Origin: Citrus sinensis
Taxonomy: Eukaryota > Streptophyta > Magnoliopsida > Sapindales > Rutaceae
Reading direction: 5' to 3'
Assembly: GCF_022201045.2 (NCBI RefSeq)
Contig: NC_068556.1
Location: 23,479,501-23,543,500 of the forward strand
DNA length: 64,000 nucleotides
In this document: positions 22,161-35,629 of the stretch, one piece after another
Numbering within the stretch: the stretch's first letter is position 1
How the letters are laid out: each line of letters opens with the position of its first letter
Program-made: the position numbers and the translations under genes
The notes under the pieces: generated by a model
Told to the model about the DNA's origin: nothing
Databases searched by the model: none
The model's input: the letters and a program-made list of their open reading frames with translations, nothing else

Positions 22161-23635
22161 CATTTTGTGATATGTTTATATTTTTTGTACTATTTTTAAA
22201 TTTTAAATTATTACAATCTTTTTCCTTATTTAATTAAAATTTTACTCTTTTTTTTCCAAATTTTTTCATAATTTTTTCACATTAAAAACAAATAAAAATA
22301 TAATTTTCATTATATTATCCGGTTAAAAACCGGTTGTACCGGTTGCATGCATGTGCTGTATGAGATACAGCGCTGCATGGTAGGTTGACTCTGAAAAGTA
22401 ATTAAAAATAATTTGATTCCCAGAACAAAATCTTCCTTTGTTTCAATGGTCAAAAATGTTAACGTGTCGTCAATGTGAAGCTTTTGAGTCTCTTTGATTG
22501 TGATGTTGAATTGATAGAAAAACAACCCCAACTCCATTCATGCACCAGACAATAATATATAGTCTCAAAGCATGCAGTAAAATATTTGAAAATTTCTCTT
22601 GGTCCTGTCTCCTATGTGATTCACCACTTTCCTAGTTGGGTCTTAGTTTTTTTTTTTTTTTTTTGATTTATTTTAACTCGTATTTCTAACTTTATAGAAA
22701 GAAATCTAACACTTTTTTTAAAAAAAAATTCTAAGACCTATTAAAAATGTGGGAATAAAAATGTTTCAAATTTGTTTAGAGTAAAATCGTTCGTTTTTTA
22801 TGTTGATGAATGCCAATTTTCATATTGCATTGATTATATACCATTGTAATAATCAAGATTTACCATGACATGTATTTTTCATATGTGTTCGAATAAAAAT
22901 GAATTACTACCAGTCATTTTGTTTTATAGCCTTGTTATTTTCTTTATTGTCCCCTTGAAATAGATCAATTAGGTTGTCGGATTTTTTTGATAAATTTGTG
23001 TCACTGCTTGCGAAATCACACAGACTTTTTTCCATCTGGATAGGTAACATGATCCGACAAGAAATTTAGCATCTCTTATTAACCTAGAATCAATGGCCAA
23101 AGCCCAAAGGGTCGATACTTTGACTCATCCCACAACCACAAGCTCGAGAACCTCTAATTAAACGCCAATGTTTTTCAAACTTTTACTTTCACTTGCGGAT
23201 TTTTCATATTTGAAGAGTAAGGAGGAGAAGGCAAATACAAAATCCTCGCAGCGAACTAATTTTGATGCTGAAGAGGAATTTTAGTGATCAATCAAGAATG
23301 ATTATTAAACATATGTAGATAATGAAAAGAATCTCAAATTGCAAAAGAATCGACATCAATGAAATAAAAGCACCAGTAATTAATGTCAATCACAATTGGT
23401 AGAATAGTTCGAAACCAAAGACGAAACCATTGAAAAAAACACGTCACTTAAGAGGAAGATGCATGAACCAAACCCAAAGGTGCGTCACCACTTGAATCTT
23501 AGTGGGGCCTTTGATTACAACATACACTTCTACACATTCATGTCTACGGGGGGGAAAAAAAAAGATTCAATAACTTCTTAATCATGGTTGCGGAGATAAT
23601 TAGGGACCGGTGGTTCTTGTCATCTTACTCGACCG
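22161..23635. other. Intergenic, no gene
   Basis: AT-rich sequence with homopolymer T runs (22649-22664). A region of mixed composition at 22310-22560 (palindromic 'gcatgcatg' near 22345) carries only a short 75-codon minus-strand frame that I do not support as a gene. Confidence 0.4.
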
Positions 23636-23639
23636 TCAA

Positions 23640-23800
23640 GGATTTCTTAACATTTTATTTCAAAACTTATCCTAAGTAATGTGACATGCGGTGCACTGTT
23701 CATTGAGCGGCTAAGTGAATTAATTATATTATCTCACTATTTAATAGATGAATGCCACATCATTTGAAATTAAATTTTGAGATGTATAACAATATTCTTT
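23640..23800. repeat. Diverged MITE-like repeat, related copy at 31235-31372
   Basis: The two segments share the order 'aacttatcc(ta)agtaatgt', 'agtgaattaa.tatattatct.act', 'gatgaatgccacatcattt' (second copy 'gatacatgtcatatcattt'), then 'gatgtgtagca'-like sequence. Each has weak inverted ends (CAAAACTTATCC / TTTTGAGATGT). Family unknown. Confidence 0.5.
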
Positions 23801-23872
23801 CCATTTGGCTTCGAAATAATGTTGAACATTAGATGTAGGATCGATATCTTTGATCACTACATTTTTATAGTG

Positions 23873-23905
23873 TGTGTGTCTGTGTCTGTGTAGACACACA
23901 CACCC
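23873..23905. repeat. TG/CA microsatellite forming a hairpin
   Basis: Runs of TGTGTGTGTCTGTGTC are followed immediately by GTAGACACACACAC, so the two halves are complementary and can pair. Confidence 0.7.
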
Positions 23906-23914
23906 TATAATTAT

Positions 23915-24116
23915 GAGTAATGATATAGCTACAAACTCTTATATAAATTTATTTTGTATAAACTGATGTGGTATGATAAAATTGATTAAATTACATATCT
24001 CTTGACCCACATAATTTATTTCTATTATTTTATATTTTCATTCAATCAATGAATTAATATTACATCAGTTTGTACAAAATAAGTTTATACAAGAATTTAT
24101 AACTGTATCATCATTC
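23915..24116. mobile_element. Mutator-type MITE, 202 bp
   Basis: Inverted repeats of about 55 bp: the left reads GAGTAATGATATAGCTAC and the right, reversed, GAATGATGATACAGTTAT, followed by shared TTATTTTGTA.AAACTGATGT. A perfect 9-bp duplication TATAATTAT flanks it (23906-23914, 24117-24125), the length typical of Mutator-like elements. It is too short to encode anything. Confidence 0.82.
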
Positions 24117-24125
24117 TATAATTAT

Positions 24126-27100
24126 TAGATAGTAATTTCAACTAAGGATAATCTTCTTAGAATTGGGCTTGACCTTTTTTTTTATTGGATCAGACTATGT
24201 TGAACTCTCAATGTGGGTTTCCCATATTGTGCCTTTCATTTTTCAATTTCAATTATGCTCCTCTAAATTTCCTCCTAGGATGTGTCCACTTCTTAGGTGA
24301 TAGAGGATGACATTTATCCGATAAATATCAACAAACATAAGAAAAACAATTAAAGGGCCGGCTTTGGCAGCATAAACCCTCTGATAATCACCACCGAATT
24401 TTTAGAAAAATAAAGTTTAGAGTGAGAAAAGCTAGAGAGATAAAGCCTTAAGAGAGAAAGTCAATATATTTTTTTTCTTGAACGATTTTTGGCTTAAGAA
24501 AAAATACTTGTCTTTTGTTTTTATTTTTTAAAGGTAAAAAAAATTGATTTATAAAGGCCAAATTCCAATTAGTTGCACCAAAAAAAAAAGGAAAAAAGTA
24601 TAAGCAGTATTCATCACAATCAATTACATAAATCTTAGAATAATTTAGACTATCAATCAAAAATTAAATAAAGAAGATAGATAATAAAAGAAATCTTTTC
24701 TAAGAATAAAGTTTAAAAAAAAAGTGAGAATTGAGAATTAAGAATTTAACTTGAAATATTAATTGCAAAAAGAAATCTTATTATTTAACTTGAAATATTA
24801 TATGTTATTTTTTAAAAACATTATTATAAGGGACATGGTCATATTTGTCTCTTGATGGAACTGTCCCTGCATTGGACACATAGGTACGCAACCTTGTCCT
24901 TAAATCAAAGGAGAAAATGTCTCGATCCTCTTTGTTTAGAGGAGGATGTGGCGTTAGGATGCTCAGTTCAAATAAGGAAATCTTTTTATCTTTTCAACCT
25001 ACGAAGTTTGTGCGAAGAGGTTTATCTTTGGAAGATTTTCCTAAGAGGTCTTTCTTAAATGACTTGTCCTAGGATATTAAGAACCCAAAAGATTAATCCT
25101 AAGTGATTTGTCTCAAGATATCAGTATCTTAAGAACCTAAGAGTTTTATCCTAAAAGATTTTGTCCTAGTGTGCTCTAGAATCCTCCTATGAGGTTTGTC
25201 TTAGGCGGTTTATCATAAAATCATGAACTTATCCTAAAAACCTAAGAGGTTTACTTTAAGTTTTGTATTAATCTCTTTTTGGACTTTGTTGGAACCATAT
25301 TTACTCGGATTGGACTTAGGTTTAATTTTGGTCCAACAAAAAGTGTATATAATAGAGTAAAAGAAACACATCATCAAGTAATGGGACATCAATAATCATT
25401 ATAAACAAAATATATATATTTAATATTAAATTTTTAAATGTCCCAATGTAATAATAACTTAACTGTAGAAAGTATTTTAGTAATTTTAGAAACATCATTA
25501 TCATTTTTCGTTCATTATGTTAAATATTATTTTTTTAGAATGAAAAGTTTTATCAAAATTAAATCTTATCCTCTCCTAGACATTTTCTTTTCTACTCCTT
25601 CTAGATTTTTAAGGATCTACTGGCACGTGTTATTAATAAAATTAAATGACTTAAATTAATTCTTATATTGTAATCTTATTTTTTTAATTCATGGTAACTC
25701 AAAAAATTTTGAAAAAATTCAAAATATATGTAGCGGAAGCATCTCAAGCTCCAAAGTCCTAACGACAAAATTATCCATTCATAACTAGTGGATTAGTTTC
25801 TTCTTCTTACTGTGGGCTCGAAATAGAGATCTCAGTGCCACTTGGGAATTTCTATTTGTTTTTTAGCTGCCAATTTTCGCATTATTTATTTGATAAGTTT
25901 ATGACGTGAATTTACACTGAAAAAAAAGGCATTAGTCCCCGTCGCCTGTCGCTTAAAAGATAAAAGGAACACTACCAAAAATTAAAATCAAAAAATAAAA
26001 AGGAACGAGTTTTATGATAAAATTCATCATGCACTTGAGATTTGGCTGCGATTTCAACTCCCGGCTGACTTATTCCAAAATCCCCACTTGGAAACTTCTA
26101 ATCCGCAACTTTCGACAATGAGATTGAAATCAAGCTTGCAATCATATCAAACGGATATGAATATTATTATAAATTCATCAACATTCTCTTGTTTAGAAAT
26201 TAGAACCAGGCGTTGCTTAAACCCTGAACATGCTTGAACCATTTTAACTCACAATTTCATTTCAACAGATCTATCAATGATGGCATGAACAAGCAGTTGC
26301 TAAGAAGTTAATGGTTAACCTATTTTAGTTTCATGGTAGAGGTGGAAATCAGCAAGATCAAAGATGGGAACCTAGATAGCTGTTTAGCTATTAACTCACC
26401 AAATACATCAGTCATGATTGAAGACTGATTCACATATGCTATAATTGCACTGAAGAAAAGATATGGAAATCAAAACACTACTGAAACATAAAATTAAAAA
26501 AATAATTGGAAGAGGTTTTTCTTCACCTGTGGTGTTGCTTATGTACCAAAGCAGCCAATTGGCAAGACATGTACAAGCTTTCACATCAACCAAGTTGCAT
26601 TAAGGTCTCTAGTGTCTGCTAGCAGTCAACCTCAATATTAAGTACACCAGCTGACAAGGTATAAGGAAGGCAAGATGCATTCATCTCTAAAATCCATCAA
26701 AGATATGTATGATTCTAGGAATATCAACATGATCTTGATCTAGTCCACTGTTGCCATCAGTTGCACATATTGAACGTTGGAAGGAAAGTTTCTAACATAT
26801 CTTCTCAAATAAAACCACCAAACTTCCATGTTGTCAAAGCAAAATATTGCATGATCCAAAAGAGAAAATAATACATAATAAATGCTCAAATTTAGCTTCC
26901 TTATTTGCTTCTTGAAAAATTAACATAGTGAAATTTTCAATCAACTCAAGACAGCTTTAAAAGAATGTGGTGCTTTAATGAACTGAAAGTCATCTGAAGA
27001 CGTTATATTAAACTTTAACAACTTCAAAACAAATTCATGATACGAATCTACCAATAACATACAGTAACATGAAGTTAAGAGAAGAGGAGAACAGACAAAA

Positions 27101-28558
27101 AAGAAAACCATTCTTTCAGCATTGCATTTGACCCAAGAAAAAAAAAAACAAAAGCAAAAAAAAAAATAATAATAATTCTTCCAGTATTGCATTTGACATT
27201 GAATAGCCCAATCATTGACAAGGTAGCTTAGTCACCATTTTAGCATATAATAAAGTATTCAGACAACCTAATCGTGACTATAGAACTTTCCAGTATAGTT
27301 TAGGAAGACAAAAGGAGAGGAAAAACAAAAAAACAAAAAAACAAAAAGACAAAAAAAAGATGTGTTTTAGAGCAGTCATCAGTACCAAAAGAAGGAAGCA
27401 CAGTAGCTGCTTTAGGTCATAGCGTACCCATTTGCCAGGCAATGAGTTCCACAGCCTCTATTAAGAGAGTATTCATGGCTTTTAAAATATGAAATGACCA
27501 CTATAATTCATGAGCTATCATGAGCGAGAAATTGATCAAAATTTTCACCAATGAGTAACTCTATTCAAATTCACACTGAACCTTCCATTTTTTATAAATT
27601 ATTTTGCATTCTCCTTCAGTAATAAAAAAGTAATTGAAAGAGAAAAAGAAGTGCACGAATGAAGACATAGAATCAACAAGAATACCAACAACAGAGCTCT
27701 AAAGATTTTTCTTGAAAAGAGGGAAAGATTATTAAGCAAAGAAAACAGAGAAAAATAGAGAGTGAACAAAAACAAAATTAGCTGTCGTCAAGTTTTGTCA
27801 ACTCTTGGGCATGTAGTGTACATGCAGGCACACACACCTGTGTGTGCTATACATATTGGTGCAAACTAGTAGAGAGACCAGAAGAATGGCTGGACAGTAT
27901 TTCGTAGTTGTGAACACCCAGGAAAGACAAGGCAACTAACATCTCGTGCAACTAGTAAATTTTCCAAGAAAAGAAAATAAAGGAGTTTCTTTATTCAACA
28001 AATTAGTATTTAAAATTACTATTTTAGTTAATGTTAGAAGATTAAAACTTGGAATGGATCATAAACTCAGCATGGAATATCAAAGCCCCATGATAATTCA
28101 AACCAATTAATTAGAAACCCTGCACCATTGCGCAAAACAAATTTCAATGTAAACAATTAATCCAAGTACATAATTTTTCTGTAATAAACTTAATAGAAAA
28201 TTTCCCAACTACATAATTTCACTAACAGGGTACAGAAGTATCTCATATTCTGATTAAAAGCAAATAAAATAAAATAAACACAAAAGAATTAACAAAGCAA
28301 ACCAAATTTGAGTGACCACATGCTTAAAACTCAATTGAAAAAAAAAAACACCAGTGAATAAGAAACTAAATATATCCATGCACAAACAGTAATCTATTGG
28401 CAAGCAATGAATTATTCAACTCAATTAACTAAAAGTTAATAATAGATCTTTAGAAGCAATGAGACTATATATATACACTATATATACAACTATCCAAATG
28501 AATATCAACAGACAATTCAGATATAATAAATTAGAAACAAACACCTAAATGACAGCAA
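24126..28558. other. Long intergenic region, no gene seen
   Basis: 4.4 kb without a supported gene. At 25060-25270 the phrase 'cctaagagg/atcctaa(g/a)' recurs irregularly, an old short tandem repeat. 27126-27170 and 27318-27358 are A-rich simple repeats. The part nearest 28558 would include the 3' UTR of the minus-strand gene that follows. I cannot exclude non-coding transcripts. Confidence 0.4.
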
Positions 28559-29080
28559 TTAACAAACTGGAGTCAATCTCATAGGAACCTTGTCTCTATC
28601 AGAGTCGGCCACAATCCTCGCCACCTTCTTGAAGGCAAAATGCACGCAATTCGATAACGCGATCCAATAAATCACTTCATAAACAAAATCAAACGCGAAC
28701 TCATTCGACGATGATGACTCACCATCGTCGCCCCAATTTTTCCCTCCGAATCCGTCGAAATTCCACCCCCTTCCACCGTAACCGCCGCCGCCTCCGAAAG
28801 GCCCATCGTCGTTCCCGCCATCGAAGAACCCGTCGCCTTCGCCGCTATCTTCGGAATCATCGCCGCCGCTGTACGATCTTCGTTTCGTACGCCGCTTCTT
28901 GCGGAGGAGAGTACGAGGCACCGTCCTGCGGGAGGTTGATTTGACAGGTGGCGGCGCAAGGGCGTCTCTGGGGAGGACCGGGACGGATAGCAAGTAGTGG
29001 CGACGGAGAATGAATTTTGCGATGCCTAGGGTCTGTGACGTGGAGGATGACACTGCATCGCCAATTAGAGCGATGTCCAT
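28559..29080 (-). CDS. Small basic/glycine-rich protein of unknown function
   Basis: A single exon of 173 residues; TAA at 28559-28561. I place the start at the ATG at 29078-29080 (MDIALIGDAV) because the frame upstream of it is low in coding character. Three zones are visible. Residues 1-50 are Ser/Pro-containing with scattered Arg, like an organelle-targeting leader. Residues 51-70 are strongly basic (RRTVPRTLLRKKRRTKRRS). Residues 71-122 are Asp/Ser/Gly-rich with GGGGGYGGRG and FDGFGGKNWGDDG. A hydrophobic segment (~128-150, FVYEVIYWIALSNCVHFAF) could span or sit in a membrane, then a basic tail. It resembles plant chloroplast-predicted glycine-rich proteins without known function; no catalytic motif is present. 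The high GC content of the exon against AT-rich surroundings supports coding. Confidence 0.78.
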   Translation of the reverse strand: MDIALIGDAVSSSTSQTLGIAKFILRRHYLLSVPVLPRDALAPPPVKSTSRRTVPRTLLRKKRRTKRRSYSGGDDSEDSGEGDGFFDGGNDDGPFGGGGGYGGRGWNFDGFGGKNWGDDGESSSSNEFAFDFVYEVIYWIALSNCVHFAFKKVARIVADSDRDKVPMRLTPVC

Positions 29081-29430
29081 TTTGGGAGAAAGGGCTTGTT
29101 TGTTTGGAGGAGGGGTCTGGGGAATTGGGGATTTTATTTTATTGTTTTCCTTTTTCCCAGAGAAGGCGGGGGAAAATATGTGGAGTTGGAAGAGGAAAGG
29201 AAAAGAAAAGGGCAAAATTGGAATGTGACTTTGACGCTCCGGCGAGACAAGGACAAAAATATGTTTTAGGTAGAAACGCAACGTGCGTGTTGCGAATTGT
29301 GATAATGGCGGGGTGCGCGCGCGATTGTCTTGTGTGTGTTTTGCGGGGCTGCGTTTGGGCTGATAAACAAAATTTGCTAAATGGGCTTGAGAGCAACTGA
29401 AACGATCCGTTTTTAAATTTTATTTCTGAA

Positions 29431-29481
29431 TGGGCCTGAGAGATCTTAAACGTTCGATGGTTTAAGCATCTCTCAAGCCCA
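29431..29481. repeat. Short inverted repeat upstream of the small protein gene
   Basis: TGGGCCTGAGAGAT..TTAAAC is followed after about 8 bases by TTTAAGCATCTCTCAAGCCCA, its near-complement. The site also contains GGGCC/AGCCCA motifs of the site-II promoter type. It lies about 350 bp upstream of the minus-strand start. Confidence 0.55.
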
Positions 29482-30185
29482 GTCTAACATCGATCGAAAG
29501 TTAGTTTTGTTTTATTTTATTTTATTTTTCTTTCCCACCATAAGAGGAACGTGGAAGCCTCAAATCCCTTATTTCCACTCAAAAGATTTTACAAATTAAA
29601 CTAATTGTCACCACAATGGTCTATTAAGAGTCTAAATTAATATACTTATGGTACAACGAGAGGTACACCAAACTATGCGTATAAAGTTTCTTACACCAAC
29701 TAATGACAAGATTTAAAAGAGATTCATTTGCTACCATTAATATTATTTGGAAAGATACATCTATCCCACCCTTATTTGTGGGAGTGAGTTATTTTGAGTC
29801 CCCGCATTTCCTTTCAGTGGACATCATTAACCCAAGGCTTTAGTGACTCAATTTCTGTCAATTCGAATCAGCCCTAAACCCATCTAATATATAACTTGTA
29901 AGTATGAACACTTCTTAATTAGTACCTAAAATCTTATAATCCCAAATAAGATGATATTTATTAACTAAGCAATCTATAAATTATGAAATTGGTTCAAATT
30001 AATGAATTTCAAATCGTCTTTTAAGATTATAATTCTGAAAAATGGATCATTTAACGTTTATTTGCATGGATTTGTTAACCTGGAAGTCCCTTGTTTTTCT
30101 ATGCAATTACAAACTTGTTTGCTCTTAGAAGTCCTTCACTATATATATAAATTATAATATGCCAGCTAGCTTGTGATGTCAGAAG
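29482..30185. other. Intergenic, no gene
   Basis: AT-rich sequence between the minus-strand gene and the RING pseudogene. Nothing recognised. Confidence 0.4.
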
Positions 30186-30199
30186 AAATTTTCGGACAA

Positions 30200-31020
30200 T
30201 AATGGTGATCAGTTGCAGCGAAGAAGCAAGAGGCTCAAGTACGAGCGTGTTCAGATGGCACGAAATGCTGCTAACGAGGAGCAAACACATGAATATCGTC
30301 CCGGACTTTTTACTTTAACAACGGAGAATCAAATCACCAAAAAAGTTCCCGGAAAATCCGATGTTGCTGATGAACCCAGTCATTCTTTGTCGAGATCCGT
30401 TTCAGCCAATGCTCGACGATTTGCTCTGATCGACTCGTCAGTTTCTTCCTGAGCCCAGACATTCTTTGTCGTCTCAAATACGTAGCTGCCTCGTTATCGC
30501 TATCGGTTTCCTTAATTAACAAGGTCCTGGAATTTTACGAGGGCGAAGAGCCCCCTGATGGTGATAGCCGTACATGCTGAGGGAACAAGGCTTGTGGAGT
30601 TTACGAATTCAACAGAAGATCTTGATAGCAAATAAAGATTTGGATGTTATTCATAATAATCGTTATCCTGAAGAATATATATTTATCATCATCAGATGAA
30701 TGCTACAGTGATTCGGCACCTGATATTTGGAAAGCAAGGAATGGTCCTGTTTTGAAATATAGTCCTGATCTGATAATCCTGAAAGATGTTGCGAAATGAT
30801 ATCTAGGTGTTCGGAACAAATTTCCACCACAACCCGTTTTAGGTAATGGGCCTGCCGGCTTAGTTAAAGTGGAACCTCAGCCAGGACTCGAGATTGCGGA
30901 TGTTGGAGAATAAAAACTGTCAGATTTGTTCCAAGCAATTTCCGGTTGGGATGGAGATTGTTAAACCAGCTTGCTCGCACATCAAAAGGGGACTCTTGCC
31001 TCTCGTGTGTCGATTTGTTT
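30200..31020 (+). pseudogene. Degraded RING-finger protein gene
   Basis: The sequence is richer in GC than its flanks and has stretches of coding character broken by stops and frameshifts. A first open piece (30213-30452) begins QRRSKRLKYERVQMARNA and stops at TGA. Near the 3' end (30918-31015) one frame reads CQICSKQFPVGMEIVKPACSH, matching the first Cys pair and the C-x-H part of a RING finger. A frameshifted DSCPL-CRF follows, matching the last pair, while the middle His/Cys region is missing. Several other stops lie between. Known RING proteins of this form are E3 ubiquitin ligases; this copy cannot make one. Whether it was a retrocopy is unclear. Confidence 0.5.
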
Positions 31021-31544
31021 TCTTAGAAACTTGATCAATAATTAGTTGTGATCTCATTATTAATTTTTAATCAATTTGTTCAATTTGAAACTTGAGTTCT
31101 CTCGCACTTCTGTTTTTGTTTTTTAAATCTTTCTACGGATTTTTTCCCGTTTCCATCAAAATTCGGCTATGTTCTTTTTTTTTTTTTTTTTTTTTTTTAG
31201 TAGGGTTACAAAAGAGTAAAAGATGAACATTTTAAATTTTTTATTTCAAACTTTATCCCAAATAATGTTTGTGGTTGACAACTCTTTACAAAATTAAAGT
31301 GAATTAAGTATATTATCTTACTAACTAATTGATACATGTCATATCATTTGGGATGTGTAGCACTATTGTCACTAGTAGAGCTTTTACATATATAGTTTTT
31401 ACTAAACAAACTTTATTTGTTTGGTTGTCAATAAATTTTTTTATAAAAAAAAATTATAAATTATTTTAATAGTCAAGTGTTTTAAAGTTATGTTATTATA
31501 GGAGTGAAAAAAAAGTGAATTATAATTTTAGACAATTTAACATT

Positions 31545-31815
31545 TTAAAAAAGCTTTACAACTTCTACTAGTAAACGTTTAAATTAAAATACTTTTATTT
31601 AATATTCAAAAGATCTACTCAAAATATAACCAAACAACATTCAAAAATTGTGAAAAGAACTTTTGGAATTAAATAACTAATATGTTTAAGAAAGCTTTCC
31701 AATCTCTACTAGCAAAAGTTTAAATTAAAATAGTTTTATTTAATTTTCAAAAACTCTACTCAAAATATAACTAAATAACATAAAAAATTGTGAAAAGAAC
31801 TTTTAGAATTATAGA
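31545..31815. repeat. Two-copy tandem duplication (~137 bp)
   Basis: Copy 1 (about 31548-31673) and copy 2 (about 31686-31812) share 'agcttt.caa..tctactag', 'aaaattgtgaaaagaactttt' and the sequence between, with about 85-90% identity by eye. AT-rich and non-coding. Confidence 0.75.
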
Positions 31816-33485
31816 AGCACTTTGACCATTAACCGTGCCAATTACCTAAGATGCAAAAACATGGGTAGATTTCAAAATGGTAAATTATTTAACTGTTGTT
31901 GTGTGGCATTTTGTTGCAAATACGACAGTAACAACACAAAAGCATTTTGGATGCTAAGCATTTTGTCAAGTTTATAGTTAATCTCGACAAGTGACATTAT
32001 TTCGTGGGAAAGTGGCTTTCTTTATTCAGCACGAAATTCAAATCACTTCCTCCTTATTTGATGCAAACCCCACAATGAAACTTTAAAACTGATACTTAAT
32101 TTTAAGTTTCAACTTCCTTAAAAAGTTCTAAATAGATTTAAGTAAAACAAAAACCTTGACTCAATGTTTAAGAAAACATGAACGGGAGGTATAGAGAAAG
32201 ATATTGATGCCACACTCAAGATTTATATGAGAAGGTGAGTGATAAGTTTATTTTGAAACGCCACAAGAATGCAAATTCTTGATAAGTTCACTAGTTCTCT
32301 CAAAGAACCAAAGAAATAATGATCTTTCAAATTCAAAAAAAAAATATTCATCTCTAATTGTCTTACATAGTAAGGTTACTGAGTTTAAATAGGCTAATAG
32401 AAACCCAAAATCCTAAATATACAAATGGAAACATTAAAACAACCCTCCAAGCATAGGTTTGTCAAAGGATGCTCCAAAAATCTTCACCAACCCATTATTA
32501 TTAATGTTAGTCATTGACAAACTTAATGATAGCCTACCATAATTAATGCTATCATTACCAGACATAATGCTAGCCCACTATCATCAATGGTAGACTTACC
32601 TAATACATTGATAAACTTGAAACAGAACAAATAAATGAAGTTGAATAAACAAAAGAGTCGTTGGAATTCCCAAACCTGAACAAGCTAGAAGTTATAACTC
32701 ATTTTAGAGAACTCAAAATCCAGTTCTGTAAATTGCATTGGAAAGTTAACTTAATTATCCTTCCAACGATATATAGCTTGCACATTAGTTTTGACTCAAT
32801 CAATACCAATTTTATAATGAATTTGCCTTTTCTGTATTGGATCCAAATTATGTATTTGGCTGCCCAATAACTTGAATAATGCCAACAATGCCTTATCTTC
32901 TCTCCAAGCCCAATTCATGATATCTTGCATCTTGAATTGTATTTTCAGTCCACTTTTTCTCAATTAATTTATTTAAAACAGTTTGCATCCTTTTTACTCT
33001 AATTCTTGCCATTGAGCCTCTATAAACGTGCAAAGGATTACTTAAAGCTTTAATGGTATTCCCTTGATGGTTCTCATCACTATTATATATATAGTATATA
33101 ATAGGCTGATTTTGTTTAATACGCACATGTATTGATAAAACTTTAAAAAAAAACACTATTTCTAGATTAATATACATTCATTCATTAATAATTTAATAAA
33201 TTATTTATTTTTAATGGATAAATGAATAACTTCATTGAAATAAATTTCATTCTTAGTCCTAACAATATTATTTATAGATATTTTACTATAATAAAGTACC
33301 TAATCATAATGGAACAATGTAAAGAATGATTGTTGCCAATAGAAAATAATACCTATCAAGGAGTTAGTTCTTAAGTTAATTTTGAAGTTATTTATAAATT
33401 TATGATTTTTTTGGACATGCTTGTTTTGTACATCTTAAAAGTGAATATTTCTCTCACAACTCTCTTAAATATTTAAATAACTCTT
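31816..33485. other. Intergenic, no gene
   Basis: AT-rich; a few short frames only (for example 32893-33177 on the minus strand). No conserved protein motif recognised. Confidence 0.4.
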
Positions 33486-33488
33486 ACT

Positions 33489-33585
33489 CACGGATCGGTA
33501 GAGTCAACAAATATAGCCGTGAGATCAAAGCTCATACGGGCTGGTGGCTGTCGTCGCACGGCTATATTTGTTAGCTCTAACCGTG
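33489..33585. repeat. 97-nt imperfect palindrome (miRNA-precursor-sized hairpin)
   Basis: Arms 33489-33521 and 33557-33585 are complementary, with a perfect 16-bp core (AACAAATATAGCCGTG against its complement). Further pairing runs to the ends (CACGG / CCGTG), interrupted by two mismatches and a 4-base bulge. The loop is 35 nt. It is much more GC-rich than the flanks. No target duplication is evident. Confidence 0.7.
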
Positions 33586-33820
33586 GCCCTCACTCATTAG
33601 TCTTCATTCAAAAGCAGTTTTTCCTATGTTTAATTATAAAGAGATTATGTGTGAATGATTTAGTTAATGTCTTTGTCCTTTATTGTAATCCGTTGAGGCT
33701 AAAATTATAAACATAACATAGGGGTTTTTCAATTTAAAAAAAAAAAAACAAAGGGGTTTTAATAAGGACTTCTGAGGGGTGTCAAAAGCTTAACTCTACC
33801 CCATAACTGCTACAACGAAA

Positions 33821-33946
33821 AGCCCATAATAGAAGCCCAATAAATTGCCCAAGTGTCCAGCAGCCCATATTGGCCGATTCGCCATCTGCATTAATCCTCT
33901 TTCAAAACCCTAACACATACATGTCCTAGCAATCTATAATATAAAA
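33821..33946 (+). promoter_or_regulatory. Promoter of the eL19 gene: site II, telo box, TATA
   Basis: Three AGCCCA motifs (site II, reverse of TGGGCT) lie at 33821, 33834 and 33862, an interstitial telomere box AAACCCTAA at 33905-33913, and TATAAAA at 33940-33946, about 84 bp upstream of the ATG. Site II plus telo box is the well-known promoter signature of plant ribosomal protein and other growth-linked genes (TCP factors bind site II). Confidence 0.75.
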
Positions 33947-34029
33947 GCCGCCTCCACTCTAAATAGCAAAAACCCTTGTTGGTTGGCCACCGATCGCGAG
34001 AGAGAGAGGGGGAGAGAAGAGAAGAGAAA

Positions 34030-35629
<1,600 letters not shown>

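Noticed and set aside
24852..25058. 68-codon open frame
   Set aside because: Lies in an irregular short repeat ('cctaagagg') and shows no domain or gene context.
28711..28944. Plus-strand open frame opposite the small glycine-rich gene
   Set aside because: Arg/His-rich antisense shadow of the GC-rich coding exon.
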